A DNA stretch of 64,000 bases from Bacteroidota bacterium. Lineage in GTDB: Bacteria > Bacteroidota > Bacteroidia > Chitinophagales > Chitinophagaceae. Of this stretch, positions 1 through 8,072 are shown in pieces (position 1 is the first letter of the stretch; each line of letters opens with the position of its first letter). The position numbers were made by a program, and so were the translations under genes. The notes beneath the pieces are model-generated. The model was not told the origin of the DNA. It did not search any database and was given only the letters and a program-made list of their open reading frames with translations. The DNA is taken from positions 1 to 64,000 of the forward strand of contig JAEZAM010000049.1 in assembly GCA_023430465.1 (NCBI GenBank), written 5' to 3'.

Positions 1-2
1 CC

Positions 3-37
3 CCAGCATCCAGCATCCAGCATCCAGCATCCAGCAT
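3..37. repeat. (CCAGCAT)n heptamer tandem array
   Basis: Five head-to-tail copies of CCAGCAT are directly visible, followed by CACTCCGCACTTTC, which echoes the CACTCCR heptamers found at two other loci in the window. It lies about 30 bases beyond the stop codon of the DUF5686 gene. The left end is cut by the window edge, so the full length is unknown. Confidence 0.9.
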
Positions 38-67
38 CACTCCGCACTTTCTCTTCGCTCTCCTCAC

Positions 68-2557
68 TTAGAATGCAAGCCGGAAGCTACCAAACACACC
101 AAACTTTTTCGTATCGCTTTCCGGCAATGAATTGGGCAATACCCGCCAGATAAAATCTACGCGGAAGACGCGGAAAATATTATCCACCCCTGTACCAATC
201 TCCATATACGTTTTGCCATTTAGTGTCTGAAATGTTGAGCCTGGCTTGAAGTTGAGTTCCCGGTTTGCAGCGGAAAGACTTCCCCACAAGGTCTTGGCCG
301 TCCAGAACTGTCGCAATTTCAATTTCGGGAATAGCCTGAATATGCCATTGCCCACATTGTGTTCAAAATTTATCCCGATGAATTTATCATGGATGAATTC
401 ATAGCGGTTCATCATATTGAACGCATACTTATTATAATAGTGCAGTTCATTGCCTGGCGCTATGTCGAGTAGAACATATGGCAGGGTACCGAACGTCCGT
501 CCAGCGTAAAGCTGGTAACTGATATTGCCAAACGGTGGTATCTTGAAAAAATCCGAGATGCTGCCGGATAATTTCGTGTAGTTATAATTGCTTCTGAATA
601 CACCGGAGATGCCACGGGAGATATATACTTCACCTACGGGGTATGGACTGCCCAGGCTGGTTCTGAAGAAAGTTGTCTCAAGGAATTTCTCCAGGTAAGC
701 AAAACGCAGGCGGAGCGATACTTCGAAGCTGGTCAGCGGTGAGCGGCCGTCGATGGCCGGGAACTGATCTTTTGTCGGAATATTTCTCAGTGGCGTGAAT
801 CCCTTATGGGTAACGGCTATCAACTCTGAAAGGCCAAAGCGGTGTTCATTGAAAAATTCGAAGCGTTTTTCATCCACCTTGAGGAACTTGACCGGTACAC
901 CCGATTTTCGGATGGCAAGCGCAAATACGTTATCTGCGGTTACCTCGCCGTAATAGCTCTGGCCGAAATCGAGATCGTTTGTATAGGAGCCGTACCAGTA
1001 GCGGCGCGGGTGTTTCTTTGGAAGGTAGAACAGTTCTGCTTTTCCCTTCAAGCGTTTATCCCCAAATCCATAAGCGAGATACCAATGATACCACCAGCGC
1101 TTGTCGAATTTCTTGTTGCTGCTCATGTCGAAGCGCACACGAAACCCCTCCCACGAGTTTGCAGTGACCCAGTTGTACCATTGCCCCAGTTTCACATTGC
1201 CCACATCGACATAGCCGGTGGCGATAAAGTCAAGCCGGCGGGCGAGGCGTTGAAAGCTTGGAGCGTTAAGGAGTGTATCGATCATGCGAATGATACCAGC
1301 TTCGGTTTTTGTCAATTCTTCATGACGGGCACTGCTCCAGTATTCTTTACCTTTTGTAGTGGCATTGTCCAGCGTGATGATCTCTTCCATTACCTTATTC
1401 TGCGCCAGGTTATTGACAACGCTTGTATCGTTGACCTTTACATTGCGATAGGTAGTTGTTTTGCGGCCGATGAAGCCGGGTGTATTCCGGCCAATGGGCG
1501 ATACATCAGCCACGAATTTATCTTTTGATAAAAACCAGGTAGAGTCATTGATAAGCGTGTACTCCTGGATCAAGCTGAGATTTTCGACAAAATTGACGTT
1601 CGCTTCTTTTCCCAGCCGGAGGTTCATTTTCTGGATGGCAAAGCTACCTACATGCACCCAGCAATCACCTTCAAAAGTGTTGGTACCGCTGCGGCGCGGT
1701 ACGAAGACGAGATGATAAAAGCGCTGGTTGTTGACTTGCTGCGTGTCGATAACGCGGTAATTATAGTAGAGGTCACCGTTGTCGGAGGCGGGACTGACAA
1801 ATTGCTTATCGAAGACAGTGATGAAATTGTTGTAAATGTTGACGTTCTGATCCATCCCCCCCAGGAACTTCAGGATGCTTTCATTCTTCACCCCGTTGGT
1901 GTTGGCAGCTTTGATGACCTCGCGGCGCTTGAGCGGTTTCTTCTGGTAATAGTAATTGGAGATGGCCTCGGTAAGATAGGTAGGGAGGTAGCGGACACCT
2001 TCGCTGCTGTCAATGTTCTGGTTGATGATATCGCCAACACTCCGTAGGGGCTTGAAGCGGGTGATCTTTTTGAAGTTGACATTTTTTATATCCAGCTCGA
2101 GCTTGTTGTAGAGTTCATAGGAGAAATTATCGAACCGGTACCGGTCGTTGCGGGGTTTATTTTGAACGATCTTCCGCCAGACGAGCAGGCCCTTGTTCAC
2201 TTTCGCTTTTACTTTCACCCCTTCATTGAATGTGCCGCGCTCCATCAGGATTTGGGTGGAGATATTTTGAGCGGTGGTATCAATAACGAGTAGATAGGGT
2301 TGGTATCCAACGCAGGTAATGCGAAGCGTATCGGAAGGCCATTTGTCAAGATTGAAGGAAATGGTGCCAGCGGAATCGGTAAGATTACCGATGGTGGAGT
2401 TGATGAAACTAGCCGAAGCGAAAGGAACAGGTTCTTCGCTGTGCGCATCACGAACGACGGCGCTGAGGGTTTTACGTTGCGCCAGGGCGGGCAGTGCAAA
2501 AAACTGGACGAGGGCAAAAAACAGCACAAATGCAAAAGGCTTCCCGATCATCTTCAT
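68..2557 (-). CDS. DUF5686 / carboxypeptidase-regulatory-like outer-membrane protein
   Basis: An 829-aa secreted protein. Residues 1-26 form a signal peptide (hydrophobic core, then ALPALAQ). Residues about 30-110 look like a CarboxypepD_reg-like beta-sandwich (VVRDAHSEEPVPFASASF; later RITCVGYQPY), as found at the N-terminus of many Bacteroidetes outer-membrane proteins. The remainder matches my knowledge of the DUF5686 family: many aromatic, alternating strands (for example RWWYHWYLAYGFG) and a C-terminal phenylalanine (GSFRLAF), consistent with an outer-membrane beta-barrel. Function of the family is not established. The gene is divergent from the membrane-protein gene at 2676, and a TAAATTTG element on this strand lies at 2565-2572, only a few bases before the ATG. 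The family call is firm; barrel topology is inferred. Confidence 0.85.
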   Translation of the reverse strand: MKMIGKPFAFVLFFALVQFFALPALAQRKTLSAVVRDAHSEEPVPFASASFINSTIGNLTDSAGTISFNLDKWPSDTLRITCVGYQPYLLVIDTTAQNISTQILMERGTFNEGVKVKAKVNKGLLVWRKIVQNKPRNDRYRFDNFSYELYNKLELDIKNVNFKKITRFKPLRSVGDIINQNIDSSEGVRYLPTYLTEAISNYYYQKKPLKRREVIKAANTNGVKNESILKFLGGMDQNVNIYNNFITVFDKQFVSPASDNGDLYYNYRVIDTQQVNNQRFYHLVFVPRRSGTNTFEGDCWVHVGSFAIQKMNLRLGKEANVNFVENLSLIQEYTLINDSTWFLSKDKFVADVSPIGRNTPGFIGRKTTTYRNVKVNDTSVVNNLAQNKVMEEIITLDNATTKGKEYWSSARHEELTKTEAGIIRMIDTLLNAPSFQRLARRLDFIATGYVDVGNVKLGQWYNWVTANSWEGFRVRFDMSSNKKFDKRWWYHWYLAYGFGDKRLKGKAELFYLPKKHPRRYWYGSYTNDLDFGQSYYGEVTADNVFALAIRKSGVPVKFLKVDEKRFEFFNEHRFGLSELIAVTHKGFTPLRNIPTKDQFPAIDGRSPLTSFEVSLRLRFAYLEKFLETTFFRTSLGSPYPVGEVYISRGISGVFRSNYNYTKLSGSISDFFKIPPFGNISYQLYAGRTFGTLPYVLLDIAPGNELHYYNKYAFNMMNRYEFIHDKFIGINFEHNVGNGIFRLFPKLKLRQFWTAKTLWGSLSAANRELNFKPGSTFQTLNGKTYMEIGTGVDNIFRVFRVDFIWRVLPNSLPESDTKKFGVFGSFRLAF

Positions 2558-2564
2558 TATCCGG

Positions 2565-2572
2565 CAAATTTA
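2565..2572 (-). promoter_or_regulatory. Bacteroidetes -7 element TAAATTTG (DUF5686 gene)
   Basis: Exact TAnnTTTG match on the minus strand, 7 bases before the ATG at 2557. No TTG -33 box at the usual 19-21 base spacing is seen. Confidence 0.45.
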
Positions 2573-2621
2573 TCGTGTGCAGGGCAAACAGCCCATAAAT
2601 TAACAATAAGGTAGCGGCAAA

Positions 2622-2629
2622 TAAATTTG
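2622..2629 (+). promoter_or_regulatory. Bacteroidetes -7 element TAAATTTG (exosortase N cluster)
   Basis: Exact TAnnTTTG match 46 bases before the ATG at 2676 and divergent from the element at 2565-2572. It probably drives the first genes of the 2676-8014 cluster. Confidence 0.45.
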
Positions 2630-2675
2630 GAAGGAAGGAAGCGGTTTGTTTACTTTGTTTTTCAAAGTGCTTTTT

Positions 2676-3326
2676 ATGACTGACCAAAATCAATCGGTTG
2701 ATACGTTGAATGAGGTGCGGGATATCCGCCGGATGATGGAGCGGGGTTCCCGTTTTACTTCGGTGAGTGGACTTAGCTTTATTGCTGCCGGGCTTGCTGC
2801 CTGCCTGGGTGCATGGATGGCCTGGGCCAGGATCAGCAGTTATTATGGTGCAGCGGATACCTGGCAGTATGACGGACCGGCATTCAGCAGCCTGCAAACG
2901 GATCTGCTATTGATAGCGGCGGTATTGTTTGCAGTGGCCGGCATCAGTGCATTGTTTTTTACCTGGAGAAAAGCAAAACGGCAGGGAGTGTCGTTGATGG
3001 GCAGGACGAGCCGGATGGCGTTTTATGCTATGGTGCTTCCGTTGATCACCGGGGGCGGGTTCATTCTGGGATTGTTGTGGCATGATGACTGGCGCTTCGT
3101 GGCCCCTGCCTGCCTCGTGTTTTATGGACTTGCGTTACTGAATGCGAGCAAATACACCCTGGCGGATATCCGCATTCTGGCTATCGCAGAGATCATACTC
3201 GGACTGGCCAATATGTTCTATACAGGTTATGGCTTTTATTTTTGGGTGGCAGGTTTTGGTATCGTGCACCTGCTGGCGGGAATAGTGATGTGGTGGAAAT
3301 ATGAGCGTGGTGATAATGTGCAATGA
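2676..3326 (+). CDS. multi-pass membrane protein, unknown function
   Basis: 216 aa if started at the ATG MTDQNQSVDTLNEV; an in-frame TTG further upstream would add ten residues of poor quality. After a charged N-terminal segment (RDIRRMMERGSRF) there are about six hydrophobic helices (for example GLSFIAAGLAACLGAWMAW and YFWVAGFGIVHLLAGIVMWW), ending in a short charged tail. I recognise no catalytic motif. The stop TGA overlaps the ATG of the downstream winged-helix regulator (ATGA), so the two are translationally coupled. That pairing suggests the membrane protein is controlled by, or controls, the regulator, as in other membrane-protein/small-regulator pairs. First gene of the cluster that ends with exosortase N. 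Confidence 0.8.
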   Translation: MTDQNQSVDTLNEVRDIRRMMERGSRFTSVSGLSFIAAGLAACLGAWMAWARISSYYGAADTWQYDGPAFSSLQTDLLLIAAVLFAVAGISALFFTWRKAKRQGVSLMGRTSRMAFYAMVLPLITGGGFILGLLWHDDWRFVAPACLVFYGLALLNASKYTLADIRILAIAEIILGLANMFYTGYGFYFWVAGFGIVHLLAGIVMWWKYERGDNVQ

Positions 3327-3640
3327 TTAAAGAACAGGTTATGAAGAATCCAATCAACGGGCTAAATAAAATTTTCGATAACCGGATCCGGCTGGGCGTC
3401 ATGAGCTTGCTGGTGGTCAACCAGGAGATCAGCTTCAATGACCTGAAGCAGATGCTGGAGGTCACTGATGGCAACCTGGCCACTCACCTGGTAAGCCTTG
3501 AAGAAAATGGCTATATCAAAGTGCACAAGGGATTCATTGGACGCAAAACCAACACCACTTATTCCGTTACAAAAAACGGCGAAAAGGCCTTCGCCGATCA
3601 TATCAGCGCACTGGAAAACATGATCAAAGGCATGAAATAA
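3323..3640 (+). CDS. winged-helix DNA-binding transcriptional regulator
   Basis: 105 aa, essentially one winged-helix domain of the MarR/ArsR-like type (the HTH_27-like family). The helix-turn-helix reads EISFNDLKQMLEVTDGNLAT, followed by HLVSLEENGYI and the wing KVHKGFIGRKTNTTYSVT. No ligand-binding or metal cysteine motif is present, so the signal it senses is not evident. The ATG overlaps the stop of the upstream membrane protein; a second ATG at 3341 (MKNPINGL) is an equally plausible start. Likely a local repressor or activator of this cluster, inferred from position only. Confidence 0.85.
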   Translation: MIKEQVMKNPINGLNKIFDNRIRLGVMSLLVVNQEISFNDLKQMLEVTDGNLATHLVSLEENGYIKVHKGFIGRKTNTTYSVTKNGEKAFADHISALENMIKGMK

Positions 3641-3654
3641 TTTTTTTTACCTAT

Positions 3655-3672
3655 TTACTTTGAAATACAAAG
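3655..3672 (+). promoter_or_regulatory. possible internal promoter and small inverted repeat
   Basis: TTACTTTG (3655-3662) is one mismatch from TAnnTTTG, and CTTTG-AAATA-CAAAG forms a 5-bp inverted repeat at 3658-3672. It lies in the 42-base gap between the regulator and the next membrane protein and could be an operator or a second promoter for the exosortase N genes. Confidence 0.25.
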
Positions 3673-3682
3673 CACTTTTAAA

Positions 3683-4186
3683 ATGAAAAATAAAACCCCA
3701 CTCTCTATCGTCCGCCGCTGGCTGGTATTCTTTATCCTTTGTCTCTTCCTGAGCGGACTTACCGCTATTCCCCTGGAAACAGAGATCAGGTTTCTTTGCC
3801 GCACCTTCCCGCCGGATACCGCCCTCGGTGCCTGGCTTGATCGTGTGCTGGTAGGCATCACAGCTATAAACCGCGACTTTCCCTTTTTGAACTATGGAAA
3901 CGACTGGCTCGCCTTCGCTCATTTTGTGCTGGCTATCCTGTTTATCGGACCGCTCCGGGATCCTATCAGGAACAAATGGGTGATTGAATTCGGCATGATC
4001 GCCTGCCTGCTCGTGATCCCGTATGCATTGGTAGCCGGGCATTTCCGCGGTATCCCTGTCTGGTGGAGGCTGATCGATTGTTCATTTGGATTGATCGGTC
4101 TGATTCCGCTGGCTGTATGCTATCGGCGGATCGACCTGTTGGAATCAGATACGCGTTTTTCCACCCGGCTTTCTTATCACCTATAA
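3683..4186 (+). CDS. small membrane protein of the exosortase N cluster
   Basis: 167 aa with about four hydrophobic helices: WLVFFILCLFLSGLTAI, LAFAHFVLAILFIGPL, FGMIACLLVIPYALVAGHF and CSFGLIGLIPLAVCY. A soluble loop of about 45 residues between helices 1 and 2 (PLETEIRFLCRTFPPDT) carries a single cysteine. I do not recognise the family. It ends 10 bases before the VIT-domain gene, so it is probably co-transcribed with the exosortase N pair and may be an accessory membrane factor of that system; this is inferred from position. Confidence 0.8.
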   Translation: MKNKTPLSIVRRWLVFFILCLFLSGLTAIPLETEIRFLCRTFPPDTALGAWLDRVLVGITAINRDFPFLNYGNDWLAFAHFVLAILFIGPLRDPIRNKWVIEFGMIACLLVIPYALVAGHFRGIPVWWRLIDCSFGLIGLIPLAVCYRRIDLLESDTRFSTRLSYHL

Positions 4187-4196
4187 ACCTTTAATC

Positions 4197-6689
4197 ATGC
4201 AATTCATCCGACTCCGTTTTTCCGATCCGGTGTACCGGGAGGGTGTCATTTGTCTTTTCCTTTCACTTGGCGTTTTCTCCTTCAACATCATGCGGGATAT
4301 CGATTCCGAAGATTTTTCATCCTTCATGATCAACTACGTGATCACCACCGTCTACCTGTTGCGCATTTTTTTAAAAAGAAAAAATGCAGCACCGGATGTT
4401 CGCTCTGCCCGTCGCGGACTCGCATTGATCATTGCACTCATTGGCGCTTACGCCCTCAATCTTGATATGGCCGTTTTCCAGGACTCCGTTGATTGGTTTG
4501 CTGCCGTGATTGGCGTCACCGCCGCCACACAACTTTTGCTGCCATATACTCCGGCCATGCCCACATGGGCGGCTCACACTGTCAGTTTTTTGAATGGCAT
4601 TTCCTCGATGACCTTTCTCTACCTGTCCATCTACCTGATGCCCCTCTACCCGGTCGGGGTCATCTGTTCTCCCGCACTTGGGATGTCGTTGCATGTATTT
4701 GTCCCCCTTTTATTGTTGATCTATTCGATTGCCAACCAGGTGAAAGTTGATGAATTTGCCCGCCGTGCATGGATCAGCTATGTCGCTGCCCTGATGTTCG
4801 TGGTGATTGGAACAGGTGTGTTTGTAGATCAATGGAACCGAATTCGGATCAGTGTCAATTCTGCAGCAAAAAACCGGTCGGATCTTCCGGGCTGGGTGAA
4901 TGTGTCGGCCGTGCTGCCCGGTTCATTTGTTGGCGACCGACTGCTGAAATCTGATCTTGTCTACACAGTTCCCGCAACTGGAAATTTCGAGCTATTTAAT
5001 TTCAATGGCTTCAATAATACCGGCTTCAGGCAAAGACATGACCCGCTGGTCCTGATTGCTGCGGCTCTTACAGGCAGATTGAATTTATCTGAGCAGGACA
5101 AAATAAACATCCTGCAATCACGACCACAATCGCAACACGATGCGGAAAGAAGATTATGGGAGGGCGATCTGCTGAAGACCACCAGCATTGAAACCGCTAT
5201 CCGTTGCTGGCCCGCCTGCAACATAGCCTATACGGAGAAAACAATTGTTGTGTCGGCCGACAGCACCAGACGGTGGCAACCTCAACAGGAAGCCGTCTAC
5301 ACTTTCCAGATGCCGGAGGGCAGTGTTGTCAGTTCCTTGTCGTTATGGATCGAGGGCCGGGAAGAGAAGGCCATCCTCACAACACAAAAGAAGGCGGATC
5401 GTGCTTACTCAACGATCGTCGGCGAATTCAGGCGGGATCCTTCCGTTGTCCATTGGCGGGAGGGCAATACTGTCTCCGTAAGGGTCTTCCCGATCCTTCC
5501 CGGACATTCCCGGCAATTTAAGATTGGCTTTACATCACCGTTATCAAATGAAAACGGAAAGTTGCGGTACGAGAATGTAGGATTCAAAGGACCGGCTTTC
5601 AGTAATGCCACGGAGCGAACGACGATTGAGATAGATCAGGACAAATCAGCCTTTAAATTACCCGCGTCATTTATTTCCATGCCGGGAAAATCATCCTTCC
5701 GCTATGAGGGAGATTATGAACCGCGCTGGCATATGCTGCTGAACAATCCGGGTGTGGCCGATTGCGGCTTTGCCTTTAATGGAAACAGCTATTGGCTCGA
5801 ACCATATCATCGTAAACTTGAACCGGTGGTGATAAAGGACGTTTACCTGGATGTAAATAAACGCTGGACTCGCGATGAGTTTGATCGTATAATCGATCTC
5901 GCAGGAAACCGGAATGTTTACGCAGGCAGCCAGTCAATGACCAGGATCACGGAAACGAACCGGGATGAAACCTGGCGGGAGCTATCTCGCAAAAACTTTT
6001 CTCTTTTTCCATTCCACACCATCGTGTATCCGTCTGCGGCATTGGTGGTAACCCGGGCAGGTAACAACGCTCCCGGCGCCAACCATCTGTCTGCCACTGT
6101 CCTGATGCAGAAGAACAGGGCCTTTTTCAAATCGAAAAATAAAGTTCGGGTGTTTTCGCTCGACGATGAAATCAGTCCATACTTCGCCGTACTGAAAGAG
6201 CAGCGGGCCTTTCATTTTGACAGCGGATCAACGGCAGAGCTGACTTCAATACTCAACAAGGGTATGTATCCGCAGGACATGGAAAATGATGAGCAGGTTA
6301 TCATCCATGCTGCCAACCTGGTAGTGAAGAAATCCAATACGGTGACAAGGTCGGGCGGGCCTGATCATGTGATGCGTTTGTTTGCCTACAATCACATCAT
6401 GCAGCAACTTGCGGCACGTGATATCAGCGATGAAAAGCAACAGGACAGCTTACTGACGGAGGCGGCTGAAGCCAATATCGTTACACCGGTATCCAGCCTG
6501 GTGGTACTGGAATCTGCAGCCGACTATGAAACATTTGACATAAAGAAATCAGCCAATACTCTCGGTAATGCGACGCTGCAAAATAAAGGTGCTGCGCCCG
6601 AACCACATGAATGGGTATTGATCATCATGGCCGGCCTTACCGTGTGCTATGCAACTTATCGCAAAAAGCTAAATGCCGCGCGGCTATGA
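4197..6689 (+). CDS. XrtN-system VIT domain protein with its own PEP-like sorting signal
   Basis: 830 aa. Residues 1 to about 215 hold roughly seven membrane helices. A VIT-like (inter-alpha-trypsin inhibitor) domain follows at about residues 350-475, beginning RWQPQQEAVYTFQMPEG and including VSSLSLWIEGREEKAILTTQ. The last 30 residues form a classic exosortase target tail: APEPHEW (PEP motif), a hydrophobic helix (VLIIMAGLTVCYATY) and a basic end (RKKLNAARL). The protein family paired with exosortase N in Bacteroidetes has this make-up, and exosortase N follows with overlapping stop and start codons. The likely role is the cognate substrate of that enzyme. Its cellular job is unknown. The combination of a multi-pass N-terminus and a cleavable C-terminal anchor is odd and worth noting. 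Confidence 0.88.
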   Translation: MQFIRLRFSDPVYREGVICLFLSLGVFSFNIMRDIDSEDFSSFMINYVITTVYLLRIFLKRKNAAPDVRSARRGLALIIALIGAYALNLDMAVFQDSVDWFAAVIGVTAATQLLLPYTPAMPTWAAHTVSFLNGISSMTFLYLSIYLMPLYPVGVICSPALGMSLHVFVPLLLLIYSIANQVKVDEFARRAWISYVAALMFVVIGTGVFVDQWNRIRISVNSAAKNRSDLPGWVNVSAVLPGSFVGDRLLKSDLVYTVPATGNFELFNFNGFNNTGFRQRHDPLVLIAAALTGRLNLSEQDKINILQSRPQSQHDAERRLWEGDLLKTTSIETAIRCWPACNIAYTEKTIVVSADSTRRWQPQQEAVYTFQMPEGSVVSSLSLWIEGREEKAILTTQKKADRAYSTIVGEFRRDPSVVHWREGNTVSVRVFPILPGHSRQFKIGFTSPLSNENGKLRYENVGFKGPAFSNATERTTIEIDQDKSAFKLPASFISMPGKSSFRYEGDYEPRWHMLLNNPGVADCGFAFNGNSYWLEPYHRKLEPVVIKDVYLDVNKRWTRDEFDRIIDLAGNRNVYAGSQSMTRITETNRDETWRELSRKNFSLFPFHTIVYPSAALVVTRAGNNAPGANHLSATVLMQKNRAFFKSKNKVRVFSLDDEISPYFAVLKEQRAFHFDSGSTAELTSILNKGMYPQDMENDEQVIIHAANLVVKKSNTVTRSGGPDHVMRLFAYNHIMQQLAARDISDEKQQDSLLTEAAEANIVTPVSSLVVLESAADYETFDIKKSANTLGNATLQNKGAAPEPHEWVLIIMAGLTVCYATYRKKLNAARL

Positions 6690-8014
6690 TGTTCACCAAA
6701 TTCCGAACAGGGTGGATGATACTCACCATGTTCACGCTTATCGCTTTGCCGGTATACGTGCTACATGATTACCTGGAGTTCACTTCGGTCAATTTCCTGG
6801 CCGGGATCGCCACCGTCGGTTTATCGTTATATAGCTACCGCGGCAATCCCGGCAGACGCTTCATGTGGCCTTTGCTGGTGATGGCGGCGGTCAATTTTCT
6901 TCTGCCGGTAAATACAACTTTTTACCTGCTGACGTTGTTGGCCGGTTTGTATGTGCTTGAAACGAAGGTGGGCAAAGTTGATAAGATCGTTCCAATGGCC
7001 TTGTTCATGATGTCACCCGTGATGAATTATGCGGTCAACTCCTTTAGCTTTCCCATCCGCTTATGGCTGACAGAGGTCGCTGGCAGGTTCCTGATGGTGC
7101 TGGATAACACTACGCAGGTGGAGGGGAATGTGGTTGTATTCAACGGTGCAGAATATGCCGTGGATGCAGGATGTATGGGCTTAAGCATGGTGGAAGTGTC
7201 GCTGCTGCTTGTGTTGCTGTTGACGGTCGTTTACCAGCGCCAGGCAGGCAGGATCATCCGGCACTGGCAGTTGTTGCTTGCGCTAACCTGCATATTTGCC
7301 CTGAACATCATCGCAAATCTTTTCCGGATCATACTGATCGTTCGGTTCGATCTTGCAGAGGGCACTATCGGCCATGAACTTGCCGGCATCGCCTGCCTGC
7401 TGCTGTATGTTTTTGTACCAGCAGTTTTTTTGACCAGGTATTTTGTAAAACATGGGAAAGCAGCCGGGCGGCCAGCAGCAGGTGTCTTCTGTAACAAATT
7501 TTCAAACATATCGTTGGTGGCGCTGTCCTTGCTCATCGGTTTGCTCGCCATCAGGACCAGTACAGCAGATACTTATGCGCTGCCTGAATATCCTCCCGAT
7601 ATTGTTCCAGGCTATATCACTACCAACCCTGTGCCCGGCACGCTGAAAATTTCCAATGATTCCACACTCATTTATCTGAAATACCTCCGGGGCTGGTATG
7701 ATACAGATCACAATCCAATGTTATGCTGGAAGGGCAGTGGGTTCGAGTTCAGGAACATCACGCAGCGTTCTGTTAACAAACACACATACTATAGCGGCCT
7801 ACTTGTCCAGGGTGACCAGGTTCTCCATTCAGCGTGGTGGTATTATGATGGAAATGTTGCCAGTACTGATCCCTGGAGCTGGCGACTGGCCATGTTGAAG
7901 GGTACGCGATATCATTCGATCATCAATGTATCGGCCGAATCTGAAGATGCGTTGCTGTTGACAGTCAGAAATATACTGTCAGGCAATCTCGCCAAATTTT
8001 ATAAACCCTTGTAA
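6686..8014 (+). CDS. xrtN: exosortase N (membrane cysteine transpeptidase-like protease)
   Basis: 442 aa from the ATG that overlaps the upstream stop (ATGA); a longer in-frame start at 6611 is rejected because it lies within the VIT gene and adds a non-hydrophobic leader. Eight or so membrane helices carry the exosortase catalytic triad: Cys163 in DAGCMGLSM, Arg214 in NLFRIIL and His230 in IGHELAG. Exosortases recognise PEP-CTERM-like tails and cut or transfer them at the membrane. A final helix (about 280-300) is followed by a 140-residue soluble tail (LCWKGSGFEF, HSAWWYYDGN) that resembles EpsI domains fused to some exosortases. The neighbour at 4197 carries the only PEP-like tail I saw in the window. 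Confidence 0.88.
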   Translation: MMFTKFRTGWMILTMFTLIALPVYVLHDYLEFTSVNFLAGIATVGLSLYSYRGNPGRRFMWPLLVMAAVNFLLPVNTTFYLLTLLAGLYVLETKVGKVDKIVPMALFMMSPVMNYAVNSFSFPIRLWLTEVAGRFLMVLDNTTQVEGNVVVFNGAEYAVDAGCMGLSMVEVSLLLVLLLTVVYQRQAGRIIRHWQLLLALTCIFALNIIANLFRIILIVRFDLAEGTIGHELAGIACLLLYVFVPAVFLTRYFVKHGKAAGRPAAGVFCNKFSNISLVALSLLIGLLAIRTSTADTYALPEYPPDIVPGYITTNPVPGTLKISNDSTLIYLKYLRGWYDTDHNPMLCWKGSGFEFRNITQRSVNKHTYYSGLLVQGDQVLHSAWWYYDGNVASTDPWSWRLAMLKGTRYHSIINVSAESEDALLLTVRNILSGNLAKFYKPL

Positions 8015-8021
8015 ACTGCCC

Positions 8022-8056
8022 AAAAAAAAGCAGGACATCCCGTCCTGCTTTTTTTT
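8022..8056. terminator. bidirectional Rho-independent terminator
   Basis: Stem GCAGGAC (8030-8036) / GTCCTGC (8042-8048), loop ATCCC, flanked by eight A on the left and eight T on the right. It can end transcription of exosortase N (+) and of the large secreted protein gene (-), which converge here. Confidence 0.92.
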
Positions 8057-8072
8057 ATTTCACTTTGATCGG

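Noticed and set aside
6611..6685. longer start for exosortase N
   Set aside because: The extra 25 residues overlap the VIT gene in another frame and are not hydrophobic; the ATGA overlap start is better.
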